Source: Cliona cf. orientalis | Lineage: Eukaryota > Porifera > Demospongiae > Clionaida > Clionaidae | Direction: 5' to 3' | Length of the DNA stretch: 64,000 nucleotides | Assembly: GCA_963930775.1 (NCBI GenBank) | Contig: OZ005689.1 | Location: 15,128,923 to 15,192,922, forward strand | Shown here: positions 23,364 through 33,506 of the stretch, piece after piece | Position numbering within the stretch: position 1 is the stretch's first letter | Layout: the number at the start of each line of letters is the position of its first letter | The notes under the pieces: generated by a model | Seen by the model: only the letters and a program-made list of their open reading frames with translations | Databases searched by the model: none | Told to the model about the DNA's origin: nothing | Position numbers and translations under genes: made by a program

Positions 23364-24522
23364 TTATTATCCATGCACTTTTAAGAACGCCCTTTATATT
23401 ACTTACTAAACTCGTAGCAAATTGTGCTACATGAGATTATACAAGCCAGTGTGTTCAGTAGCTCTCTGTAATCAGGATTGCATAATTGTGGCTCCACATA
23501 ATGATATCCACACTTCTCCAAAGTCACTCTATAAACTTTCCTGGAGTTTTTTGAAAGTAATATCTAATTTATAGCATCGTAGTTAATATAATAAAGTTAT
23601 AGGCTAATTAAAAGCTGCAGGACTAAATTGCATATCAGTAGTTGTATTACATGGTCAACCTGTGTGTATACGTGTGTATGTGTCCACACACATAATATAG
23701 TATGTACTGGTATGATTGTGTGTTTTTATTGGGACTCTGAAGTTACCTACTACAGCTTGTGGTACAGGATGAGTGTAGGTGATCATCATCAACTACTATG
23801 TGTGTGCATATGGGGATAAAAATTAAAATTACAGTATGCGTGTGGGAAATTCTTAGCACCGCCCACTAATATAATTAATTAGCACCTCCACCTTTATAAT
23901 GCTTCCTACGCCTATCAGTGTAAATTAGAGTAATATCAATGTGATCATGCGTTATCACACACCCCTTTGTGTTAGTGTGTTCAGAGGGGTTTCTCCTTTT
24001 AAATTATATGCAGAAATGTAATATATTGTGTGCGTGTATATCTGTATAATACCATTCCAACCTCACTGATGATGCACACCAATTGGCAGAACTGTGTCTT
24101 TTGTCCGAATACGAAACAATTTACCTCTAAATCGTACATAATAATAATAATTATTATTATTATTATTATTAAACTGCAATAACAATCATTATTGTGGCAA
24201 TTACATAATATGTACGTTTGTGACAGCATTCCCCCTAAAACTAGGTAATTGAGGAATATATACATGCAATGCACATTAATTTCAAATCCTAGACTATCCT
24301 TCTTACACCGTAACATTATTACATAGTCAGCATAAATCTCCCAAGTATGTAATTGCTCATGGAAGTGTTCCCTAGGTACATATAGCTACTGACATTAAAT
24401 TTTGTGTTTTCTTGGTAACGTATTAATACAAGTATAATAATGTAGTGCTCTGAAGCATTAACTGTGCATTATTTTTTACTGTATCTTGAGGTTTGAATAT
24501 TTTTTTCTTCATTGGAATACAC
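23364..24522. other. No gene seen; microsatellites only
   Basis: A TG/CA-rich stretch near 23660-23690 and an AAT/ATT run at about 24137-24172 are present. No domain or splice-supported exon is visible. The 3' flank of the minus-strand gene at 24523 falls here. Confidence 0.4.
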
Positions 24523-25200
24523 TCATTCACTGATGCCTGGGGGCATTCCTAATTCAAGCTGAACTTTTTTTAACTCTGCTTGAAACTGCACCACATTTTT
24601 TAATACTTCCATTGCTTCATCAATCATTTGTTTTTCTTCACTCTCTCTTTCCAGTAACTTTGCTTGACGTGATATAGCCCAAGTAAGCACCTGGGGATCT
24701 GTTGTAGTCAAATCGATGACTCGTTTGCAAAGAAGGATCCCAACCACACCTTGTGTATCAGTTATTATATTTGTACTGGAAAAGTTCCAGCGATAGCAGT
24801 ATGCATCATATCGCAGAAGTGCATTGTGATTCCACACAATAAGCATTTGTGTTGTTTCATATTCTCCCATATATGCATTTTCAAGGACTGATTTAATACC
24901 CAGTCCAACTAGCTTTCCTAGTCCTGACATAATGTGGCCCGTGAAAAAGTCGGAAATTCCCCCCTCAATATCATCTGTGCTACTTTCTAGTACAATGTTC
25001 ACCTGCTTGAACGACTCAACTATGGTTCCAGAGTGTATCTGCTGATCACCTCGCTCTCCTGCAAGTATTTGTTGATGCTGTATTTGAAGACGGCTGTCAA
25101 CCATCTTTTCTAGAATTTGCAGGCGCTCCACTAGGTCTCGTTTAGTTTCATCATTTTGTTCCTTAATTTCTGCACGAAGTTTTGATGCAGATTTTCCCAT
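24523..25200 (-). CDS. Predicted N-myristoylated coiled-coil protein, orphan
   Basis: This is an uninterrupted 225-codon reading frame. The frame is open 22 codons further upstream, but the start at 25200 is preferred because it gives MGKSASKL, a canonical MGxxxS myristoylation signal. Residues about 5-50 are charged and heptad-like (EIKEQNDETKRDLVERL), as are the last 50 or so (LLERESEEKQMIDEAMEVL). Between them lies a Gly-rich amphipathic segment (GGISDFFTGHIMSGLGKLV) and a Trp/Tyr/Cys-rich block (YDAYCYRWNFSS). No signal peptide or TM helix is evident. It would be expected on the cytosolic face of membranes if the lipid motif is used. The family is not recognised. It looks intact and single-exon, unlike neighbouring host-like genes. 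Confidence 0.75.
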   Translation of the reverse strand: MGKSASKLRAEIKEQNDETKRDLVERLQILEKMVDSRLQIQHQQILAGERGDQQIHSGTIVESFKQVNIVLESSTDDIEGGISDFFTGHIMSGLGKLVGLGIKSVLENAYMGEYETTQMLIVWNHNALLRYDAYCYRWNFSSTNIITDTQGVVGILLCKRVIDLTTTDPQVLTWAISRQAKLLERESEEKQMIDEAMEVLKNVVQFQAELKKVQLELGMPPGISE

Positions 25201-25529
25201 GGTACTGGCAGGACTGTGATCTGATTGCAAATTTGAAATGCTCAACTGAAAATTCAGCCGTAGCACAGCTTCTTAAATAGTGATCTAGTGAACCTTAGGA
25301 TACACATTTGCACCAAAATGCGATTCATTTTTTTTGGTACAATATCAATGAGTGGAAGCATGTGCATAAACTGAGCATGAGGATGATTTATGCGGCGTGA
25401 CTGCCCTGGAGGAGTATATGCTATAATAATTATTATCACCACACGTACATACAGTACGTATACCCTAATTATGATTCAGTGTTGTTCATGGACAATAGAA
25501 CTAATGGATAGTTTGTATGACTCTATGGT

Positions 25530-25760
25530 AGACAATGATGGGTGTTCCTGTTAACATGTCATGGTGGACTCATGGATTGGGTTGGATTATAATATTATTA
25601 TCATTGTGGCTATAAATGTACAATATACATAAACGTAAAGGTAGCAGAGCTTGTTAATGGATAGTTTGAATGACTCTATGGTATGTAAGTTAAGCATCTT
25701 GTCACATAGATCCAATCCAACCCATGTTAACAGGAACACCTGTCATTGTCTCTGTTTCTT
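25530..25760. repeat. Small inverted repeat (CAATGA.GGTGTTCCTGTTAACATG)
   Basis: CAATGATGGGTGTTCCTGTT at about 25531 is mirrored by AACAGGAACACCTGTCATTG at about 25738-25757. The direct repeat GGATAGTTTG.ATGACTCTATGGTA also occurs at about 25507 and 25659. It is probably a small palindromic element. A related GTTCCTGTTGACATGACATGG occurs near 37220. Confidence 0.6.
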
Positions 25761-26398
25761 GAATTTGTGACCAAAAGAGAATTCAAACCACTATACTGGT
25801 AATAACATTAGAACTTGTTGGCTTACTGAGCTTGAAATATTAATAGCTAATTGCCAACATTATCAACCTTAGTGATCATAATTTTTCATCTTGTGAGCAT
25901 TAATTAGCTATTACACAACTGTGTGAGTTAAGTGGATAAACCACAAATTAATTTTGATGTATAGTAATGATCTCAAATCATTTGAGTCTGCACGGAGGAT
26001 CATGAATCAAACTGTATGTATACACACTCTCAGTGCAAAATTACATAATATGCACCCTCAGAATCAGTACACAATCATTGTCATGCCAGGTTTATTGCCC
26101 GCTACTACATGCATATAAAATTAATAATAATCTTGAAGTCTTGTAACACAATTTTACAGTACAATAAACACTAGTAGTGAAGTACCCATATGAAGAAATA
26201 ATGGTAGTGTAAGAACATTCCTATATACACCTATGAATTAGTGTTGCCTTTGAGACTGCTACATGTTAATCATACTCCGGATCCAGGCATGAATGTCACT
26301 TCATCTCCTATAGAACATAGCTATGCTACTACCAGAGTGAGTGTACTAAAACCCAAAAATGTCTGACCTAATTATAAATAATCTTAAATTCTTGGAAT

Positions 26399-26655
26399 TT
26401 GCTGCTCAAAGTCACCCCAAGGTATTATTCATTTATCCTGCAGGTGGCAAATTTTGTATATTATGTAGGCTTAACAAGAGTTATGATTGAAGATACCAAT
26501 AAGCAGGATATTCATGTTCAGCCCTATAATTATACTTTGTACAGCAAAAATTACAAAAGTAAGAAATTTGAGCTCAAAAACGACGGACCTAAATTTTGTT
26601 TAAAATCTTCATCAGACAACTCTTATAGGCCCAATTAAAATTTAGTGTATCAGGT
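26399..26655 (+). other. Possible exon or exon relic, low confidence
   Basis: A 79-codon open frame includes a pyrimidine-rich acceptor-like TTATCCTGCAG at about 26433-26443 and a donor-like GGTG|GTAAGT at about 26655, but a TAA (26636) falls before that donor. The peptide (VANFVYYVGLTRVMIED and onward) matches nothing recognised. It could be a broken exon or chance. Confidence 0.2.
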
Positions 26656-26960
26656 GGTAAGTTTTTTTTAATTTGCTTGCTATTGCTTGCAAACTTGGAA
26701 AATAATATACAAAAAATGAGTAAAAAACCGGCCATTTTTAGTATGATATAGTGTGAAAGTGTGTTAATTATAGTGTAATGTCCTCATCTTTCTTCATATG
26801 ACAGGTATAGATAAAGCAGTAGCTACTATAAAATCAGTACTAAAATTATTATTATAATTTGATCGAACTCATAATAATATTATAGCTGCTGTACTTTTAA
26901 AGATCCTAGAATATGCTTACAGTACATGTAATCATCAAGTCTATAATAATAATATTTATA

Positions 26961-27744
26961 CTCAGGTGAATTAAGGACTGGGACCGCGCACGCGCATGCA
27001 ATAATTGGTGGGCGTGGCCAACGTCAGTGGTAAAGCCGGCCAAGAGGACCTCTAACATAGATTCTAAGGCAGAATACGTGGACTATATGTGAAATAGAGT
27101 GTACAAGACGCCAAAATGATCGAAGAAGGCTTCAAACTACGCTGTTTCAGCGGTCTGCTCGATCAGCAACCTGCCTGGTCACGTGATCCTGCCACACCCA
27201 TTCCTGTACAAAGTATAGGCAACCTAGTAGGGTGGCTCGATCGGAGAACAAAGAAGCCCCTGATGCCTCGTTTAACATTTTCTACAGTTTATTTGTACCT
27301 ACCTGAAGTAATCTATCCTTTGGCATTTTTGAAAAATTCGACAAGACGGCCGTGAGGTAAGCTTTTGTAGTTGGGCGGATAGCAAAAAAATCATGATTTA
27401 GGCTATAGCGCCTAAACTAAGGCAGCTTACAAAAAGCACAGGGGCAATATTGTAGATTAGGATGTGTAGATTCTTATGAATGCCCTACCATGATGCTAGC
27501 AAGGGTGCTTGTTCTCCGGATTTTGGCTTTAATGCTGTAATAGTGCACGTACGAGATCAGCCACGCCCTCCAAACTGATGGTGGGCGTGGTTAATTAGTA
27601 AGCGCCTTTGATGTGGTAAAAGATTAACATTCATATGGAGTTTGTTTCATGTCTCTGACATGCTCACAAATGGAGATCTAAGGCCTTGTATACAAGGGAC
27701 TTATCACTGTTTTAGTGCTGGTCCCGGTCCTTAACACACCTGAG
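26961..27744. mobile_element. TIR element CTCAGGTGAATTAAGGAC, TA-flanked
   Basis: CTCAGGTGAATTAAGGACTG at the left is mirrored by CGGTCCTTAACACACCTGAG at the right, with TA outside both ends. Inner blocks with GTGGGCGTGG recur near both ends. The TA duplication suggests a mariner-like mechanism (inference). A 79-codon open frame inside (27116-27355) has no recognisable domain. Confidence 0.72.
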
Positions 27745-28779
27745 TACTCATGCAGTACCTGGTACATTGTGTTCAACATTACCAGTATTATATAATTTCT
27801 AATCTCATGAATCCTCTAGCCCAACGGCAAAAGACCAGGCATGCCAGGCCAGTGCATTAATTAGTTCTCAGCCTAATAATTATTTTAATAAAAGTATGTA
27901 AAACTTGTATGGAGATCTTTTCCATCAGGATATTGGATGAAAGGCTAGGTCTGTGAATTATGGAATTTGTCCGTGTAGATAATTCAAACCCAGTTCTACA
28001 TCGTTTAAAATGGAGTACATAATCTCCTCTGGCAAATAATAATAATTATTGGGACAATACAGAAAATGATATTAATGGGGAGAAATTTCATGATTCCTTA
28101 AGTGGGATGCGTGGATGCTTCAAAATGCTCTCTTTCTTGAGAATGATTGTGTAGGGATCAAACTCACTGGAAGTCAACCATGCATTTGTAAGTATTATTA
28201 TTATATAATCTGTTAGCCACACATTGAAAATAGGGGTGTGTCAATATTATGTATCATTATGTATCATTATGACGTGTAAGTTATTATATAATAGCTAATT
28301 CATGGCCATAATATAATGTGCCACAAAATTACACAATACTAGCTTAATTAATAATTATACCAAGAACAAGTAGCTAATTGCTAGTAGCACAATAATAATT
28401 ATTATTAATCAGTTATGGTGGTGTAAAATTAATGCTGTGTACAGCAAACGAAATCACAATTCATTGCTGTGATGTAACTCCGATTAAAAAGATTACTTAG
28501 AAACATCACACATGCAGACCTGTATGGTAGAATATCACTTACTATCAAGGCAATGTAGCTATTACACTTATGCCTATGGCACATCTAGATCTTATCACTA
28601 TAATTAAACCATAATGCAGGTGTATTGAGTAATTAAGGCCAGCTATCTGGCTACCAGTTGCATTAGAAGGAATCAAGTCACTACCAAACACTCGTTCTTA
28701 ACTGTCAAAGATCTATCCCAGCAGAGGAAATATAATTAGCAAAAGTTATACTGAATACCATGGGCTACAAATATCTCTC
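27745..28779. other. No gene seen
   Basis: AT-rich with AATAATTATTATT-type runs near 28035, 28195 and 28390. No repeat boundaries and no coding signal could be defined. Confidence 0.4.
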
Positions 28780-28960
28780 TGGTCAAGCGGTGCGTGTAAA
28801 AGCAGTTTAATCCAGATTAGTTCAAACTGGTTTGGTATGTGCAAACGGGGCTATTGATCATTACACTAACTGTAGCACTTGTAGCTATACAAGTCCCAAG
28901 ATTTTCTTTCCGGTGTGTGGGTTCGATCCCCACTCAAGTTCTGAGATTTTCTTTCGAGTC
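28780..28960 (+). repeat. tRNA-like (SINE-type) relic
   Basis: GTGGGTTCGATCCCCAC at about 28920-28936 forms a perfect 5-bp stem with a 7-base TTCGATC loop, as in a tRNA T-arm and polymerase III B box. TGGTCAAGCGG at 28780 resembles an A box but lies about 130 bp away, too far for an intact tRNA. It is most likely a decayed tRNA-derived SINE. Confidence 0.35.
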
Positions 28961-29088
28961 CTTACATTTTCAGTATCATTAATGCTCTATCAATTATTGT
29001 CAATGAGCTAGCTACCAAGCCCTTGGTGGAAAGGAAAGGTATAGCTGCAAGTGCTAATTCTTGGTATCCATTACATCAGAATTAATCC

Positions 29089-29760
29089 TATGGAAGCTGA
29101 GAAGGGCAATTTCACCAGCATTCTGCAAAGTTAACTTTTATATATTATACTGTGAGTGTCCAACTATAATGTATGGCGGATAACTAGCTGGTTAAATTTA
29201 TCAAGGAGAGCTACGATTTTGTGGTGGACCTACCCGGCAAAGTTAACTGCGCTTTCACGATCTTTTAGCCACGCCCCTTTGAATGGCCGTCCTGTATCGT
29301 GACAATACTTGCATGTACTTAACACTGTAGAGGCATTAGTCGCCACTAATGATTATTATTTTGTGGACCTTCGTGGCTGCATGCCGGGTAGCTCCACCAC
29401 ACAATCGTAGCAATCATCGATAAATTTAACCAGCTAGCTATCCGCTAAACATTATAGTTGGACACTCACAGCAGGGGCGTAGCCAGGATTTTCTGAGGGG
29501 GGTTCCTAGCAGTTGCGCGCAGAGCGCACGCGAATAATTTAAAGACCACGCCCACTTTTCGGCCACGCCGTCTAATTAACGATCGCCATTTTCAGCAAGA
29601 TTTTGCTCGATTCTCGATATTTTGGCAGAGAAAAGCACAAAAGAAGGAGATCTAGGCTAAGTTTTAGGAGATTTTAGTGCCTGCACATTGAATCTGGAAA
29701 CCAAGGGGGTTTCCTGATAGCTAAATCATACTAAGATATTAAATACTGAATCTGACCGCT

Positions 29761-29791
<31 letters not shown>

Positions 29792-29937
29792 TCCGGGCAA
29801 CAAGGAAACAACTAAGCTACGCCCCTGCACAGTGTAATAATATATAAAAGTTATAATATAAAGTTAACTTTGCGGAATTCAGGATGCGGATTGCGGGTTG
29901 CGGAATCGAACGAAAATTGCTCTCCTCGGCTTCCATA
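29089..29937. mobile_element. Foldback element TATGGAAGC..GCTTCCATA with 5-bp TSD
   Basis: The inverted arms pair over about 190 bp, including TAAATTTATC..CTAGCTGGTT and GCAAAGTTAACTTT blocks. AATCC occurs on both sides (29084-29088 and 29939-29943). The right arm is interrupted by the hAT-like MITE at 29472-29827. It splits a dispersed repeat whose other copy near 19180 is uninterrupted at this point. Confidence 0.8.
29472..29827. mobile_element. hAT-like MITE (CAGGGGCGTAGCCAGG)
   Basis: It starts CAGGGGCGTAGCCAGG and ends GCTACGCCCCTG, the terminal pattern of many animal hAT elements. CACAG is present on both sides (29467-29471 and 29828-29832); hAT elements normally give 8 bp, so the duplication is only partly matched. 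A run of about 29 G lies at 29761-29789. Confidence 0.75.
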
Positions 29938-30239
29938 GAATCCCTTTTCCCCGAAAGAAAATCTTGGGACTTGTATACAATTGTTACAGTAATGAATTAT
30001 TGATGAGTTAGGCCTGGTGGCCTAACCCACAAATGTTGAGTTTAATAGCCCCACTAATTTTGAAAACATGTTTAAAATGCATTTCATGAGCAACAGAAAA
30101 TTCACATTTTTGAAAATTTGAGTGATTTGGTAGAGTAGGGTGTTTGGTTTTTAGTCCATTTTTGAGCATTTTAGACAATTCCCCGCATTCAATTTGGGGT
30201 TATGCCACTCTGGTTCTCGACCCTTCATAATGTTATTAA

Positions 30240-30479
30240 GGCCACACAAACTTGAATATTAGTTTCTCGTCACCTCCCGCGTCCGTTTCAACCTACTGCT
30301 TCTGCCTTCATTATTGCCTTGAAACACCAGCCACACCTCTTTTTTGCTAATTATTTGGGCGGTTCCAGGAAACCACACCCTCAAAATGCCATAATATTGA
30401 ATAATGAATAATGATCGCCCGCCCGCATAGAAATATAAAAATGGGTGGACGAGAAACTAACAATGTAGTTTGATTGGCC
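30240..30479. mobile_element. GGCC-ended MITE, ATTAGTTTCTC family, copy 1, TAA TSD
   Basis: The ends GGCCACACAAACTTGAATAT and TAGTTTGATTGGCC plus the inner block ATTAGTTTCTCGTC and its inverse define the element. TAA flanks it on both sides. A 3-bp TWA-type target and GGC-starting ends suit PIF/Harbinger-like MITEs. Relatives are at 37710-38147 and 54714-55025. Confidence 0.8.
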
Positions 30480-30929
30480 TAAAGTTTATTAGCTAATTTC
30501 ACCGTGTAATATTGTGGTCAAGCTGGCTTATAATGTACTTGAGATGTAGAATTTATATAGATCAGATTCTATGATGCTATAGTAGTACAGTTCGGTGGCT
30601 AATAGTTAGCTACAGACTAGCATGAATGAATGTGAAGGCTCCATCTATAATATATAATTAATATTAAATTTTAATTATCTTGACACTGTGTGTACTGCAT
30701 GTGTCTCTGTCCATGAGCCATTTGACAAATAAGGAAAGTTCCCATGGGATGAAAGAGGGATAATCTACATTTTTCAAGGCTATGTACCTAAGCTGCTCTG
30801 CCTAGCCTTGTGACCATCCTTATTTCCACCTGAAGATGTACGTGGGAGTAGCTACTAGGGATGAGCACGAAGCTATAATATTATATACTCTGCCTTTTGC
30901 CACTATTAGGTTTCCATAAGAGGGGAATG

Positions 30930-32503
30930 TAATTGATAGCTACCTTTTAGGATTTAGTATAATAATTGGTTAATGTGACTATTCATGCATGCTCATATGC
31001 ATACATGTATTGAATGTTGTCAAACTGATCAAATCAACAATACAATGATTATCATACCCGGTATATAGTAAGAATGTAAATTACTGATTAACCCACAATG
31101 TCATCAATGTTCACATGCACTCCCCCTCCCCCCTCCCCCCCCCCCCCCCCCCACATCAAATATTAATTTTTTGCACTGGACGACACCCTAATAATTTTTT
31201 ACGCATTACAATATATTATGCAGTGGATGCATACATGAACTAATCAAGTATGCACCCAGGTGGTTAAATGAATGACATAAAACGGACACACAAAACATCA
31301 CATTATAATTATAATTAATTTATTCGTTATTCTTGAATGATCTAAGACTGTCTGTAACAACCTGATCCTCATCAAGTGAGTTAATTGTAAACTAGCTACT
31401 TAAAGATAATTAATTTTAGTTAAGGGAATATTACAATTTAATCTGACTGGTACTGTACCACTGCTCGATGGCTCCCTAACATGAACATGAATCCTGATCT
31501 CGACCATGCCAACTTTTAACTAATGATGATACCAAAATCTGTTGCTCAAGGTCTTGACTAGCTGAACATGCATAGAGAATACCAGATTACCCAAGGTCCA
31601 TACATGTAGTTAAGTTATGATGGGTCAATAACGTTTATACTTTAGTGTAACAATGTAATGTTGTGTTTATAGAGCTTCAGCATTGTACTATGATTACAAC
31701 TGAATTCCTTTCATTGGGTCGTTAACTTTTGTTCATAACATTAATATATTACTCTGTGATAATAATACTTAGTGATAATAATTACGATGTATAATGTAGT
31801 GAACTATCGTTACTTGAATTTCCTTTCATCTGCACGCTTAATTATTCCATAATTAACTGCTACGAACATCTAGAACGAGCTATATAGCCAATAATATGGT
31901 ATTTATGAGCACGTATGTATGCAAGCTAGAGAATCATCATCCATAATACCTCACACTAATCTAACATAACTGTTTCCTTCATTTCATGGATTGGTCATTA
32001 ATTAAGGTTTCCTTCTTCACCCCCCCCCCCCCCCACCCCCTTCCACCATGGCCACACAAGAGTCTAATGTTATAGCAGATATAATACTATAATACTAAAT
32101 ACCATAATACTGTACGTATCCAGATACAAAAGTACACCCAGTATCATTAATGGATCGGGTAGACCTGGATCAACAAAAGACGTTGAAAGTACCAAGTGGC
32201 TTATATGACCTTGGAGAATTGAAATGTCTCCAAATACACTTCGTAAAGGCTATTAAATGAGATTGCTTAATCAATTCACAAGTACAGTAATCAACCAAGC
32301 CTAAACATCCTAATCCAACCGGCAGTTAAAGATAATAATATTATGAATGCACACTTGACAAAAATTGATGCCACTCAAAATGCCCGTATACCCTTAATTA
32401 ATTTAAAGCGTGCCTGAGCACCCTTGGACACTCACTGAAGTTCCACCCACAGCTAGGGTGTACCTATAATTATTATTAGTATGATTCCATAGTGGGAATT
32501 TGC
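30930..32503. other. No gene; AT-rich with two long C tracts
   Basis: C-rich runs lie at about 31123-31152 and 32021-32041. The rest is AT-rich without visible coding signal or defined repeats. The 3' flank of the minus-strand glycoprotein gene ends here. Confidence 0.4.
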
Positions 32504-33228
32504 TCAATAATAGCAACATAGTACGAGCACAAAGCAAGTAATAAGCTTGAGGCTATATGCTCTAAAAAGTGGCAAACTTCCACTAATGTTCATGCTGTTA
32601 CCAGTACACAAGACAGCACTCTCTGTAGAACTCTTGCTCTCTGCAACACTTGTGGAGTTATTAACATCTGGAGTAGTAACTTTACTGAAGTTATCAAGGG
32701 AGACATGAATATAGGCAACATCAGACTTCTCATTTTTCCTTCCAAGATACAGAAATTGGACCTCAATTAATAATTATTGTGAGAAAACATCAGATTCTGC
32801 TATTTCACGTAATTCAGTCATGAGTGATTCATTAAAGGAGATAGCAAACAGCGCAGCTTGAGTGCAATCTCCAAGGCGAAGGAGCTCCTTACTCTGCAGA
32901 TGCATCTTGATATCCAAGTATGTTCCATTATCATGTAGCAATTGAAACTCGCCATGAATAGTTCCCAGAGCACTGTCATTAACAATTGCAAAAGCTTCAT
33001 AGTGATCATCCGATTCCACTGTGACATTCACAGGCTGACTCAACAGGAATGAGTTAAATGATTTGCTTAAGATGGCTCCAACCACAACTATACAATAACA
33101 AAGCAAAATAAAATTAATAATATTGGTTTCCATGCATTTATATCTAGCTATACACCTAGCTAGCTACCTTTAGCAGTTGAGATTTGCCATGATGTGCAGG
33201 ACAGGAGCACCGTTGTCAGCAGTAGCAT
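32504..33228 (-). CDS. Secreted or GPI-anchored glycoprotein, two exons, possible in-frame stop
   Basis: Exon 1 (33168-33228) encodes a signal peptide (MLLLTTVLLSCTSWQISTAK) ending at AAAG|GTAGCT in phase 1. The intron ends TATTGTATAG, and exon 2 (33087 down to 32774) continues in phase to a TAA, giving 124 residues with sequons NVT, NDS, NGT and NES. The same frame then stays open for 89 more codons to 32504, with a Ser/Thr/Asn-rich stretch, further sequons and a hydrophobic C-terminus (LKLITCFVLVLCC) that looks like a GPI-anchor signal. The TAA is therefore either the true stop, a nonsense mutation or an error. It is divergent from the receptor gene starting at 33507, and the two start codons are 279 bp apart. 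The family is not recognised. Confidence 0.65.
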
Positions 33229-33506
33229 CCCCTCTTGCTTCAGGATACTCTTGATCAGTATTTCAAGATCAGAAGATTGAGGTATAATAACCGTGAAGGT
33301 AAATTAAATACGATAATTGATCGACATTGAATTATACGTATGCGTTCCATCTACATTCGGAAATCCATGTCGAATAGTCTCGCGAGCCAGCCCCTCCTAC
33401 GCAAGGAGGGGCAAACCAGACAAGGATGTGAAATCGAGGTTGGTAAAGATCGTCAACCATTGCACAATACCTCCATTTTCGCTATGCCAGACTAGTGTCA
33501 GTAGTG
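33229..33506. promoter_or_regulatory. Presumed bidirectional promoter between divergent genes
   Basis: These 278 bp separate the start codons of the glycoprotein (minus) and receptor (plus) genes. No clear TATA box is seen. Assignment rests only on the head-to-head arrangement. Confidence 0.35.

Larger units (their letters stand above)
29040..30925 (+). repeat. Dispersed repeat, copy 2, split by two insertions
   Basis: Blocks 29040-29088, 29939-30025 and 30508-30925 are collinear with 19125-19215, 19637-19670 and 19790-20165. The gaps are filled by the foldback at 29089-29937 (itself holding a hAT-like MITE) and by a GGCC-ended MITE at 30240-30479. The repeat class is unknown. Confidence 0.72.

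Noticed and set aside
28917-28936. Possible tRNA gene from a perfect T-arm
   Set aside because: No anticodon arm, D-arm or acceptor stem at the right distance; kept only as a SINE-like relic.
17426-32776. Recoded TAA codons (17426, 26636, 32774) as evidence for a variant genetic code
   Set aside because: The intact transposase and companion genes use TAA as their true stop codons (47231 and 46832), so reassignment is not supported; lesions or errors are simpler.
32774-32820. A 47-bp mini-intron (TTAC|GTGAAA to TTGAG) bridging the TAA
   Set aside because: The resulting phase gives an early stop after ten codons and the acceptor lacks a pyrimidine tract.
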